The notes under the pieces are model-generated. The model was given only the letters and a program-made list of their open reading frames with translations. It had not been told where the DNA came from and did not search any database. Positions 1 through 10,269 of a DNA stretch of 64,000 bases are shown here, one piece after another; the first letter of the stretch is position 1, and each line of letters opens with the position of its first letter. This stretch comes from Rhyacophila brunnea. Taxonomy: Eukaryota; Arthropoda; Insecta; Trichoptera; Rhyacophilidae. The position numbers and the translations under genes were made by a program. The DNA lies in the NCBI GenBank assembly GCA_022495005.1, contig JAGYXB010000508.1, positions 806,001-870,000 on the forward strand, written 5' to 3'.

Positions 1-24
1 CTCCTACAAACCGACAACAAAACA

Positions 25-434
25 GTGGTGGCCTACATCAACAACGAAGGGAGCACAAAGTCCGCAACCCTACTAAGTCTTTGCCGACAGATTCTGGAAA
101 TCACCAACCTGGCCAGTATATCATTGACTGCACAGTACCTTCCAGGCAAATACAACTGCGTGGCAGACCATCTCTCACGCAGCAAAATTTTCCCAGAATG
201 GCACCTAGCTATGCAGCTACAATTCCCATATTTCAAAGATGGGGACTCCCAGAAGCAGACCTGTTCGCGTCCAACACAGCCCATGTAGTCACAACGTGTG
301 TCTCACGAATCCGAACATCCACTTTGAAGACCTGTAAACCTGCATGGGACAAATGGAAGATATGGTGCCTGGCCAACTCGATAAGCTATAATACCCCCGA
401 ACCGATTGAAGTGGCTAGATACCTGGGTCACTAA
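25..434 (+). pseudogene. DIRS RNase H fragment, frameshifted
   Basis: Frame 25-288 gives a DIRS/reverse-transcriptase-linked RNase H C-terminal half: TDNKTVVAYINNEG near the start and the ADHLSRS motif at about residues 47-53. Near base 200 homology moves to the frame that runs to 434 (IFQRWGLPEADLFAS, then STLKTCKPAWDKWKIWCLAN, the N-terminal core-binding part of the recombinase). At least one further frameshift separates this from the catalytic part starting at 482. The protein would remove RNA from the RNA-DNA hybrid during retrotransposition, but the copy is broken and cannot make it. Confidence 0.65.
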
Positions 435-481
435 ACTTATACAATAAGGAAGGTCTTTCATATAACACTATTCTTGTTCAT

Positions 482-3023
482 ATGACAGCCAAAGCTAACT
501 TTTGCAAACCTATGATCAGTAAAGACATCAGCAGTAACTTAGTAGTGCGTCATATGTTAAAAACCATATCCACCCGCAAGACTAAACCTACAAAATCACC
601 GATTTGGGATCCAAGAATAATCGTAGACTACCTCAAGAAAACAACACGACTAGTATACAACCCATATGAAGTTTCACGCAGAACATCTATATTATTATTA
701 CTTGCATCGGGACAACGGGTTCATGACCTTACACTACTCAGTGAGGCGGATAATGGCCTAGTCGATAATGGCGACCATATTATTCTATGGCCAGTGTTTG
801 ATTCCAAGACGGACACATCAAGGCACCGCCAATCTGGATGGAAATTAAACACGCCCAGTTGCCAAAACATCGATTTAGTATTTTGGCTACGAAAACTTAT
901 CTGCGTTTCCAATGAGAGAAGAGAAGAAAGTGGTAACATTCCGGCATTATTTATCTCGTCAAGAGGTCCCCTAAAACCTGCGACTCGAGCAGTCATCGTA
1001 AATTGGGTGAAGTCAATACTCGCTGATGCAGGGGTACAGGAGTCACCAGGCAGTACTCGATCAGCAGTCCGTCGCTATAGTACTTGTTTTCCGAATAGAC
1101 CAAATGTCGATTGTTCAGGAAACGAAAAACAAAGTTCCCTGTCTTATATTTAAATATCAGTTTATATATCAAGCACTCTGTCTCCTTTTTATGATTGCCA
1201 CATTATCCAAGAAGAGATTTGATGAATAATATATTAGTATAATTCATTTAACTAAGAGAAAATACGTTTTATTTACAAGTAAGCAATGTGGATATACGGA
1301 GCATTCTCAGCGCTGGCTCCGAAAATTGGATATTCGGAACAAAACAAGGACATTCGGAATGTAAGACCGTAGCGTATCGTTGCATGGACCACGGTATACA
1401 GTGTGGTCAAAAAGTACAAACTTAAAAACTTAATATTTATTTACGTAATTTTTAATAAATTTACTGATAGGTACATGATTTTTTGTAAATAGGTGATCAA
1501 GTTGTATCAATGATCGTTTTTACCTAATTTCATAGGTAATTATAAAATATGCCATTCACCATTTTCTGTTTACAAAATTGGGAATCAACATAAAATTATA
1601 TACCTAATTATAGTTATAAAAAATCTGTATCCACAGATTTACGTAATAATAATGTAGGTAGTAAAATTTTCCTAATTTCTATATTAAAACGGTGGCAATG
1701 ATATTTTATTGGTCATAAATAATGCTTCATTATGGATTTTAATCGAACTTGATACAATTAAACTTATTACAAACCATATATTGCATATTAGGTATTATGT
1801 TTTATTGGCATGGAACGAAAAATAGGGGCATGTGTTATTTAATAACTATTGATTGCGAATATTCTATCCTGAGTATAATATTATTATATAAAAATATATG
1901 CACTCACGAAACCAGAATTAATCTTAATAGATCGTACATTTACTAAAATATCTATTGGATAGCCAATAGTATTATAATTATACTTAATGAAAATACAATC
2001 AAATGTACTATTCAATGGAAATCCACAAAAAAAAATAGGTATAAACATACATCTTATTAATAAATGAGATTAAATATTCGCGTACATTTTAGCATGAATA
2101 GATAAAAAGTAAATTAAAAACAGAAAAAGTTTTGATTATAGACATTAATAATGATTATTTTTTAAGACAGTAGTTACCGAGTCACACTGTACAATTCGTA
2201 TGACCGTTGGGATATTATCTCTGTTTCTCAGTACAAAATACAGTAATTTAGGTTAAAATACTTACTTCCATAACTCTGCTGTAAGTTCAGAACGAACTGG
2301 TGATGTACCAGACAAGATTGATAACTTTAAATTTGATAAATTCACTATTTAAACGATAGAAACTTAAAATAACACAATAGTAGTCAAAATCGCGCGCTTT
2401 GAAAGACGAAAAACCGACATCAGTCACATATGAAGTGAGCGCCATTAGAAGTAGACAGCGCTATATGAAAGCGATATGCGAGAGTGAGACCGAGCTATTT
2501 TATTTGACATTTGGAAAATGAGCACAAAGCAATCGTTGCGAAACATGGCGTATTCGGAGTTTTTAAAAAAATATCTCTGTTTCTACATGAAAATATACAA
2601 TTTTTGTAAATGATTTCGGTGTAGTTAGAGAAAAGAAATATAACTGCATTAAAAAGTCGATTTTGACAAAAATGGATATTCGGAAAACAAGTACTATAGC
2701 GACGAGTCGCCTCCTTAAATTGGTTAGAGGATTACCCCATACATGACATCCTGCAGAGAGGTAATTGGCGCCAGGAGGCCACTTTTAAAACATTTTACCA
2801 GAGACTGATGGACACACAGCTTCTACAGCGGGGGAACGAAATATATTGTCCTCTGTGTTCAGCCCGGTGCACTGAGTCTAAAAGTAAGGAATATATTATA
2901 CCTAGTTCCCATGTCAGGTTTCATCCATCCTATCTTGCTTTACCAGGTGATAACAAGCAGATATTATCTCAAGGGACTTCAGAGTCAATAGCGAATAATG
3001 AAAGGAGTTTCACCTACCATTAA
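482..3023 (+). pseudogene. DIRS tyrosine recombinase, split by a DNA transposon
   Basis: Catalytic domain of a tyrosine recombinase in two pieces, 482-1069 and 2709-3023. Piece 1 contains ASGQRVHDLTLL (box I arginine). Piece 2 contains ILQRGNWRQEATFKTFYQR, the C-terminal box with the probable nucleophilic Tyr. Removing bases 1070-2708 (the insertion plus one target-site copy) rejoins the frame with no stop, giving 301 codons including the stop. In DIRS elements this enzyme integrates circular cDNA. The N-terminal core-binding part lies in another frame upstream, so this copy was already damaged before or after the insertion. Confidence 0.75.
1070..2704. mobile_element. 1.63 kb inverted-repeat DNA transposon, 4-bp TSD AGTC, unknown superfamily
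   Basis: Perfect 27-bp terminal inverted repeats at 1070-1096 and 2678-2704 (outer end CGTCGCTATAGTACTTG). They are flanked by AGTC at 1066-1069 and 2705-2708. Deleting the element plus one AGTC restores the recombinase frame exactly, which proves the borders. Inside, the word ATTCGG recurs near both ends (about 1331, 1352, 2550, 2677). The interior is AT-rich, with no transposase-like frame, so the copy is non-autonomous. Four-bp duplications occur in several superfamilies (for example Sola, Academ), so I do not assign one. Confidence 0.85.
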
Positions 3024-3060
3024 AACTGTTATTATTCTTGTTGACTCTGAAGTCCAGAGA
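2709..3060 (+). repeat. DIRS terminal repeat region with hairpin
   Basis: After the recombinase box, GGGACTTCAGAGTCAA at about 2973-2989 is followed about 50 bp later by its inverse TTGACTCTGAAGTCC (about 3041-3055), forming a hairpin. The second arm with its flank (CATTAAAACTGTTATTATTC, from about 3019) is repeated inverted at 5086-5121. This looks like the junction of two DIRS-type terminal repeats. Confidence 0.5.
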
Positions 3061-3244
3061 ACACCTACCTGGTTTCCCTGAGAAAATAAATAGCAGAGAC
3101 AAGGACGGGGCCGCCAAATACTGTTTTTGGGTTTCAGCATAGCGAACCCCTGCCCAATTATCTGTGTCAAAAAGTTAGAACCTGGTATGTTTCGCTACCC
3201 GAGCTTTTTCTGGTGTCGGAAAAGCAGGCTCCTGTACTATGATA

Positions 3245-4532
3245 CGAGGGTGGGTCAATAATTCCTTAGAAAAAAGCATTAAAACAGTTTTTATTTTTGT
3301 ATTTTTTTTTTATTTCTCAACATAATCTCCTTGGAGCTCAATACACTTGGTTAGACGTTTCTCAATTTTTTTTAAACCGTCAGAAAAATAAGTTTTCGGA
3401 AGGTCCTCAAAATAAGCATTTGTCCGATCGATGGCTTCTTCATTTGAAAAAAAACGTTGTCCACTTAGCCATTTTTTTAAGTTTGGGAAAAGGAAAAAGT
3501 CACTGGGGGCTAAATCTGGCGAATACGGTGGGTGGTCGACCAATTCGAACTTCAATTCTTCAATTTTAGCCATTGATCGTAAACATGTGTGAACACAGGC
3601 ATTGTCCTGATGAAAGAGGATTTTTTTCCTGTTTAAATGAGGCCATTTTTCTTCAATTTCGTTTTTAGCTGGTCCAATAAAGATGCATAATAATCCCCTG
3701 TTATTGTTTTTCCTTTTTCCAAATAGTCAACGAAAATAATTTCACGTGCATCCCAAAATACAGTAGCCATAACCTTACCAGCTGATTTTACGGTTTTCGC
3801 CTTCTTTTGACATTGTTTGTCTTCGCAATCCACTGCTTTGACTGTTCTTTCGTCTCAGGAGTATAGTGGTGTATCCATGTTTCATCTACAGTCACAAAGC
3901 GACGAAAAAATTCATCCGGATTGCGTTGCATGAGCGACAACAGGGCTTTAGAGGCCACCACCCTATTGCGTTTATTGTCGACTGTGAGCAAACGCGGCAG
4001 CCATCTTGCAGAAATTTTTTTCATGCCCAATTTGTCATGTAAAATAGAAATAACGCTACCTTTTGAGATCCTGTAACCTCAATTATCTCACTCAACTTTA
4101 ATCTTCGGTCACTTAACACCATATCGTGGATTTTATTGATCATTTCTGGTGTAGTCCTCTACAGGACGTCCTGAGCGTGGTTCATCCTTTGTTGATGTAC
4201 GACCCCGTTTAAATTCATTTAACCAGTTATAAATAGTTGCAAGTGAAGGAGCAGATGTGCCGTGAACTAAATCCAACTCATTTTTTATTTCCTTTGCTAT
4301 TAACCCTTTTATATTAAAATGTTTAATAACAGCTCTAAACTCAATTTTCTCCATTTTTGTAAACAAGCAAAATTTTTTTTAAATGTACGAAAATAAAAAA
4401 CAACAACCCGACCAATCTGATTGAAACTTCGCAGCATACTGAATCGATAGTGCCGCTGCATGAAAACAAACCGCTTACAGTACTAGTCGCGCCACTTGTC
4501 GGCTTTTCTAAGGACTTATTGACCCACCCTCG
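3245..4532 (-). mobile_element. mariner copy 1 (1288 bp, decayed transposase)
   Basis: Terminal inverted repeats of about 28 bp (outer end CGAGGGTGGGTCAATAA) with TA on both sides (3243-3244, 4533-4534), the target duplication of Tc1/mariner elements. The - strand holds a transposase in pieces. The N-terminal helix-turn-helix part starts at about 4354 ([17 protein letters not shown]). After frameshifts the catalytic core follows: [11 protein letters not shown] with the first Asp, and [17 protein letters not shown] with the third acidic residue, giving a DD34D-type core. At least three frame changes make it inactive. It is closely similar to the copy at 59.2-61.2 kb. Confidence 0.92.
3310..4354 (-). 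pseudogene. mariner transposase remnant, copy 1
   Basis: Compared with copy 2, the frame is lost after the PRSGRPVE motif, near the linker between the DNA-binding and catalytic domains, and again around 3800 and 3640. The C-terminal end [18 protein letters not shown] is kept, so decay is by small indels, not truncation. Start chosen at MEKIEFRAV, the usual mariner N-terminus. Confidence 0.85.
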
Positions 4533-5121
4533 TACTAAATACAGGCAACGGAATCCTGTTGGGTTTTTCCGCTGGTTCAGGCCTTGCGGGCGGCCGTAAA
4601 AAACTTACCGGAGGGTCGATGTTTATCGTCGGCTTCTGTGGAGTAGGTACCACTGCAGGTAGACTCTGTTGGGTCAACATTGAAAAGATTTGCGATACCT
4701 TATTGTCCAGTGACATTACTGACACCCTGAGTTCACTGACGCTCACGGTGTCCTCCATCAGTAATTCCGACTCATTCGAGTCGGTTTCCATCGTCACTCC
4801 TCCCGCGACGTTGCTGTCTTCATTGCACTTCATTTTAACGCACAAATTCAAAATTTCACTGTAATTTCGTAAGACTCAATTTTTTCCGCTTGCGAACAAA
4901 GGAAAAATTAATCAACTAAAAAATGAATAGCTGAGACAAAAAAGGACGCCACCAACGGAAGCGTCAGTCCTGCCAGCCTGCTAAAGAAGATGAGCAACCA
5001 GAGAGATAAATAATCGAGAAGAAAAAGGGGTAAAAGGGCCAGCACAGAAGAACCCAAGGCAAAAAATACGATCAACATCTCAAGGGACTTCAGAGTCAAC
5101 AAGAATAATAAGAGTTTTAAT

Positions 5122-5470
5122 GTGTTTGCTAAATTTCCTAGCTGCCAGACTTCGTCCGTCGATCACTACGTACCTACATTCGATTTGACATTATTACGCA
5201 AACATTCGGACCGAAAAAAATCTATAATTGTTTTAAACTTTTTTATTGATTAATTTGTTAATTTACACATTAGAAAATGAGAGATTTATCATTTATTTTT
5301 TATTTGTATTTATGAAATTCATAAAATAAAACGTTAAAATTGTGTTGTTTTCACTACTATATTATTTTATGTAAGTCTACGGATAAATGACAGAAAATTG
5401 TAGGACTATCGGAAGACATAACGATAATCTAGCGCCACCTTTAGATTAATAAAGCCTGATCATATCTTTT
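5122..5470. other. AT-rich spacer, nothing recognised
   Basis: No coding or repeat signal that I can support between the DIRS-like element and the repeat that follows. Confidence 0.5.
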
Positions 5471-5477
5471 TGCACAA

Positions 5478-5695
5478 GCAACGAGTGGTTCACTGTTCAG
5501 CTGTCAAAATCAGATCCCAGATTGCTTGACATATTGATTCGCCCTTTCTCGGTTCAAATTGAATTATAAAAAATTCTCAAATCAAATATATTAACTATCA
5601 GTGTTTTTTATAAATAGGTACTAAACATTCCTGTTATTCATCAGCTGTCAAAGTCAGACTAGTCCTTCACATAAAAACCGGTGGTAATCAGTAGC
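5478..5695 (+). repeat. Dispersed repeat R1, partial copy
   Basis: Reverse complement of 19315-19515 with many shared words (GTTATTCATCAGCTGTCAAAG, TGATTCGCCCTTTCTCG, AAAACCGGTGGTAAT). The R1 family has further copies near 10.3-10.6, 18.75-18.96 and 19.08-19.5 kb. Probably a non-autonomous DNA transposon; termini not resolved. Confidence 0.65.
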
Positions 5696-6199
5696 GGTCG
5701 GTGATTTTTTGGGGATTGTAATTTTTGAGGATGCGCTGGAAACTTACCTTATTGAAAAATTAAATCAATTCGGTGTTGTTTTTGATTTGACAAAACGTTA
5801 TTGACATTTGGGAAATTACCTGTATATTTTATATTTTTAATGAAACATGTTGCGAGTTACTTAAATCTTTATTGGATTAGATTTAAGAAACGATTGTATC
5901 TCTTATAGTAAATAAATACCTCTTACTTTTAACATAAGCCATCTTATTCTATATAAGTACATTATCTTTAGCAACTTGTACACTGTATGAATAATGATTA
6001 TTATGAAACTGCACTCTAATAAATAGTATTAAGATTTATTAGCTTATCACTAGAATTCATGAATCAATAATTTTCTATATCTATTATAAATAACCGACAT
6101 CATTTCGCGTTTAGTCAACACACAGGATAATGCAATATTAATTTTCCAGAAATGCGGTAGGTAGCAAAATTATTTTTATCTTCACTGATTTAAATTGCA
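5696..6199. other. AT-rich spacer
   Basis: No gene or repeat recognised apart from low-complexity A/T runs. Confidence 0.45.
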
Positions 6200-6210
6200 G
6201 TATACATAAA

Positions 6211-7325
6211 TCAATATAGGTATCTTCTTCTTCTTCTTCTTTGGCCATATCCACCCCTTAATTGGAGCATATGGACACCACGCGGCGCCTCCAAGAATCC
6301 CTGTCGCTCGCCAGTCTTCTTGCTTCGTTCCAGGTCAAACCAGCATCCCTTAGCTCCGCCGTATACACTCGGTAGATTGTATTTAGCGGCCTTCCAGGTC
6401 GCCGGAATCCGGTCTGCTTGAATAACAGGCAAGCCAGGCAGCACTCGAAATAGAGAATTTTACGAACCGGAGCGCTCAGTATTTTTATGAAAATATTAAC
6501 ATAGTTATCTAATTTTATGTGTTTTATAAAAAAATAAGTGTGTGATTTTGTTATATTATGGCCATTCTAGCTCAAATGGTAAAATTATTCTTTCCATGAG
6601 ACGGAACGACAATGTTGCCGATTTTACGACCCGGAACGGCGCTCCGGTGCGTTCCTGTCCATTTCGAGCCCTGAAGCCAGGTTAAAGTTCTCTTCTGGCA
6701 TCCGCAGCACGTGGCCGAGCCAGGTCCAACGTCGCCTCTTCACTTTCAGCGTGATGAGAGGCTGCTTGGTGCGTTCTCTTATATTCTCCTCGTTGCTCTT
6801 AAAGTCATACCACCGAACTACCAGTATTCGTCGCAAACATCTGTTTTCGAAGCTCAGTATACGGTTTCTCTGAGCTTTCGTAAGGTGCCATGATTCGCTA
6901 CCGTAAAGCAGCACCGTCAGAATGCAAGCGTCGAATAGGCGGCATTTGGTTTTGACCGAGTACAATCGTGAGTCCCAGATATTTCGCATCGAGTTGAATG
7001 TTGCTCCAGCCATTCCCATTCGGATAGCGAGCTCTTTCTGCAAAATGCCATCTCCCGTGATGTGTACCCCCAGGTACTTGAAGCTGTCGACGCTCTCGAT
7101 GTTTTGTCCATCGCTAATCAGAGGGAAATCTGGATCAGGACAGGTACTATTGCACAAGACGTTGGTTTTCTTCGCGTTGATTTTCAAACCAACGCGAGAG
7201 GAGTTGTTATGCAGCCTGTCGATTGTCTCTTGAATACCCTCGATTGTCGAATAGGACAGCATCATCGGCGTATTCCAGGTCGCATAGCTTCACCGTGGGG
7301 GTAACAGGTATGCCTCGTTCGGGTG
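6211..7325 (-). pseudogene. RTE reverse transcriptase C-terminal part
   Basis: Begins with [20 protein letters not shown] (RT motif C with the catalytic Asp pair). A one-base frame change follows, then FKYLGVHITGDG (motif E region), RCLRRIL and RRRWTWLGHVLRMP, the usual thumb and C-terminal signature of RTE/BovB-like LINEs. A hAT MITE (6439-6673) interrupts the 3' end, after which homology resumes toward the AAG tail. Non-functional. Confidence 0.8.
6439..6673. mobile_element. hAT MITE (235 bp) with perfect 8-bp TSD
   Basis: Starts CAGCACTCGAAAT and ends ATTTCGAGCCCTG, i.e. imperfect inverted repeats of a hAT type (CAG..CTG). Flanked on both sides by AAGCCAGG (6431-6438 and 6674-6681), an exact 8-bp duplication. 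It lies inside the 3' part of the RTE LINE and is therefore younger than it. A shorter relative is at 24584-24662. Confidence 0.88.
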
Positions 7326-7767
7326 GTATTGACTTCTGTAGTAGTTTGGTGGTCAACGGCTGGTCGGCCCCAAGTGGACACATTGACGCCAGTAGATGTG
7401 TTCATAGCAAAAGTTGGGAAATGCCAAACTGCCAGCAAGTCCCATCTGCTGGCCTCCCCGCGGCGACCTCCGGACAGTGCAGCGTACGCTGTAGCTAACA
7501 GCAGGGGGCGAAGGGCGAGTGACCGGCGCCATAAAACTGTCTAAGGGAAGGAAATCCCCGACAGAAAAACCTGGTCGAGCCGACTTTCAGGGCCCTCGTG
7601 GCTCAGGCCTCGGGAGCGCTGGGCTAATCACCTTGCCTCCTTAAACGAAACAGATTATCAAAACACCAACACAGCAGCCTCGGACGACAACCGGCTCTGT
7701 AAAACGACGACCTTGCATGGAAATGGACAATGAAACAGGTAGAGTAATCCTCTCTAACAACTCGAGT
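7325..7767 (+). other. RTE 5' UTR-like region
   Basis: GC-richer stretch upstream of the endonuclease frame, in the place of the LINE's 5' untranslated region. It contains GGGCCCTCGTGGCTCAGGCC and an AACAGATTATC-type leader. No ORF matches a known domain. Confidence 0.5.
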
Positions 7768-8520
7768 ATGCGCATTGGGACATATAATGTTCGCACTCTG
7801 CGGACCCCCGGAAAGGACCTGCACGCCACACGTATCATGCACACCTACGGTGTGGACATCCTAGGGCTGAGCGAAGTGCGCTGGAAAGGAGCCGGGAGAA
7901 AGTTGATTGAGAGTTACTCTATTGTCTACTCAGGTCAGGAGCAATACCATCGCCAGGGAGTGGCAGTATTGATGTCGAAGAGAGCGGCCCGTTGCCTCGT
8001 GAAATGGGAACCAATCTCGGAGAGACTGATACGTGCCTCTTTCAAGACGCCTGGTAGCTCCTTGGCCGTCTTTCAGTGCTACGCCCCCACTAAGCATGCC
8101 GACGCACAGATAAAGGATGCTTTTTACGATTCTCTCCACACGGCAGTCTCCGCCATCCCCCGAAGAGACCGCGTGATTGTAATGGGGGATTATAATGCGA
8201 GAGTAGGAGCAGACCCGGTGCTTGGCCCCACGGTGATGGGACGACACGGCCTCGGTGACCCCAACGATAATGGTGAGCGGCTCGTAGAATTCGCCACTTT
8301 GAACGAGCTCGCAATCGGAGGCACTGTTTTTCCCCACAAAGACATTCACAAATATGCTGATATGATATGAATATACTGATGGACGCACGAGGACGCAGAT
8401 TGACCACTTCTTGTACAGCTTGAAACACCGCAAGGAACTTCTCGACGTGCGTACTTACAGAGGCGCCGATATCCATAGCGATCATGGGTTACTTATTGGA
8501 AACATCCGAGTAAAACTCAG
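7768..8520 (+). pseudogene. RTE apurinic-type endonuclease, one frameshift
   Basis: Endonuclease/exonuclease/phosphatase fold domain that nicks target DNA for target-primed reverse transcription. Visible motifs: MRIGTYNVRTL (metal-binding Asn), ILGLSEVRW (catalytic Glu), VIVMGDYNARVG (Asp/Asn) and RTQIDHFLY. The last box, SDHGLLIGNIRVKL, carries the Asp-His pair. A frameshift near 8361-8375 separates HKY from the RTQIDHF part. Start chosen at the internal Met of MRIGTYNV; a longer frame begins at 7717. Confidence 0.85.
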
Positions 8521-9845
8521 TCGCCATGCGAGGCCTCCAAAGTGCGAACGAATTGACGTTGAGAAGCTCCGACGCCGAAGAATTCGGATTGACTTCAAAA
8601 CTGCTGTACGAGATAGTGTAGATCGTATCTACGAGCGGCACAAATCTGAATCCGACCTCATTGAGGCGGACTGGAGCCTCATAAAGAGTGCGATTGTGTC
8701 GTCGGCTCGTACCGTCCTTGGTACCAGAAGGAGTGAGCAGCCAAAGTGGATGTCTGACGAAACGTGGGTTGAAATTGGTGAACGAGCCAGGCTGAAAGCC
8801 CTGAGAGACGAGAGACAGACCCCGACCGAACCGAGGACCGCCGGACTGACTACCAGACCCAAGACAGGGTAGTCAAACGATCCATGCGGTTGGACAAGCG
8901 CAATTTTATGAACCGGCAAATTGAAGCGGCAGAGGAGGCAGCAAACAGAAATGATACCAGGAAACTCTTCCGAAACACTCGTGAAGTCTGCGGCAGGCGA
9001 CCACCGACTCCCGGAGCCATTCGTGGTCCCAGTGGAGCAATAGAGTCTGACGCAGAATGCGTCAAGAAGATTTGGAAGAATCATTTCTGCAGAGTGCTGA
9101 ACCGCCCACCCCCTTTGGATCCCTTTGAAATATCTGCGGAAGCTTTACTTTTGGACATTCCCCAGCGACCGAGATTTCCGATTGCCCGCCCACGCACACC
9201 GAGATAAAATCGGCTGTGAAAAGGCTCAAGAACGGAAAGGCACCGGGGGGAGACGGGATTCATGCAGAATTCCTCAAGTACAGCTTGAGCGCAATTCTGC
9301 ACCCTATGTTTCATCTGATGACAAAGGTGTGAGAAGAAGAGCGCTGCCCAAGGGACTGGGTGAACGTGAAATTATCACACTTCTTAAAAAAGGTGACCCT
9401 CTAAGCTGCGACAATTACCGAGGCATTACGCTACTCAGTGTTCCGGGAAAGATTTTGGCAAACATCATTTTGATGAGAATAAGGGATCCAATAATGCACG
9501 TCCTCAGGAAAAACCAAGCCGAGTTTCTACCTGGTCGAGCGTGTGCAGACCAAATCCACAACCTTCGATGTCTTCTCCAGCAGAACCATGAGCTGAACAG
9601 TCCGATGGCTTGCTGCTTTGTGGATTATGAGAAGGCTTTCGACAGTCCGCACCGCCCCTCACTCTGGATGATACTGGGAGCATACGGGATCCGTCCCAAG
9701 ATCATTGCCATAATCAAATAAAAGCCTGCACGAAAATAGCGAATGCTGTGTTAGAATTGGAGACACTGTCACGGAATGGTTCGGGGTCACGACCGGAGTC
9801 AGACAGGGTTGTGTCCTTGCACCGTTTCTCTTTATCATTCTCTAT
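8521..9845 (+). pseudogene. RTE linker and RT N-terminal part (motifs 1-B)
   Basis: Several frames together give the linker and fingers/palm of [68 protein letters not shown] (motif A with catalytic Asp) and [15 protein letters not shown] (motif B). A stop follows IIAIIK at 9721 and other indels are present. The sequence breaks off at motif B, the inner breakpoint of the inversion. Confidence 0.8.
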
Positions 9846-10254
9846 CATCATCTTACCAACATTGTATTATATTTCTTACCCATTTTAAATTTAGAAAATA
9901 ATGAATTAATTCTATTGATTTTAGTTTAACAGGCATTTTACATAATATGAGATGCTAAATATGATACTAAACATAATTTGAGCATAAACAGTAAGCTGCC
10001 AGCGTCTATAACAACAAACCATAATTCAAATCTGTAATTGCTCTCTACTCAGACCAATATGATGTAATTTTACCCGGTCGGCGCACGATATTCTGGAACT
10101 TACGCATGGCGAAAACGATTAGCACGGTTTAAGTTGTTTTTATAATGGCTTTAGTTAATACTAAGCTTTGGGTTCATTTTAAGTAAACTAAATTTATTGC
10201 CGGGGCGCAAACGATTTCAGTGAAGATGACGTATACAGTGCATAGTACCTGTAT
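9846..10254. other. Spacer, nothing recognised
   Basis: AT-rich, with one GC-richer island at about 10075-10110. No coding signal. Confidence 0.4.
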
Positions 10255-10269
10255 TATCGCTGATTGGCA

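Larger units (their letters stand above)
1..3023 (+). mobile_element. DIRS-type retroelement, 3' part (RNase H + tyrosine recombinase), interrupted
   Basis: Right-hand part of a DIRS-like, tyrosine-recombinase-encoding retrotransposon; its upstream part lies outside the window. From base 25 the + strand encodes RNase H-like sequence (TDNKTVVAYINNEG, ADHLSR). A frame change leads to a linker (FQRWGLPEADLFAS), then the recombinase. The element is broken by an unrelated insertion at 1070-2704. The coding part ends at 3023, and the end carries the word GGGACTTCAGAGTCAA, which recurs inverted near 5.1 kb. The family call is from general DIRS layout; the exact clade is not determined. Confidence 0.75.
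3182..4851 (-). pseudogene. gag-like ORF interrupted by mariner
   Basis: Two parts, 4851-4533 and 3244-3182, read as one frame once bases 3245-4534 are skipped. The N-terminal part has MKCNEDSNVAGGV and a possible coiled stretch (VMSLDNKVSQIFSML); the middle is proline-rich. Function is inferred only from position within a DIRS-like element; I recognise no conserved domain. Confidence 0.4.
3019..5121 (-). mobile_element. Short DIRS-like element with gag-like ORF, split by mariner
   Basis: A 37-bp inverted repeat at about 3019-3055 and 5086-5121 bounds this stretch. On the - strand from 4851 an ORF of about 100 codons reaches the mariner border at 4532. It is Pro-rich toward its end (SFLRPPARPEPAEKP) and starts with an acidic part (DSNESELLMEDT). 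After removal of the mariner and one TA it continues in frame to a stop near 3182. The composition and place fit the first ORF (gag-like) of a DIRS element. No reverse transcriptase or recombinase lies between the inverted repeats, so the copy is internally deleted or non-autonomous. Confidence 0.5.
6200..9845 (-). mobile_element. RTE-type LINE insertion with inverted 5' part (twin priming)
   Basis: One LINE in two opposed pieces. The 3' piece lies on - from about 7325 to 6200 and ends in an (AAG)n tail (TTCTTCTTCTTC on +). The 5' piece lies on + from about 7325 to 9845 and carries the 5' UTR, endonuclease and RT up to motif B. RT motif B ([14 protein letters not shown]) ends the 5' piece and motif C (LEYADDA) starts the 3' piece, with only about 13 codons missing between them. 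That is the arrangement expected when a LINE integrates by twin priming. The endonuclease type (TYNVRTLRTPGK, GLSEVRWKG) is that of RTE-like elements. Confidence 0.75.
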
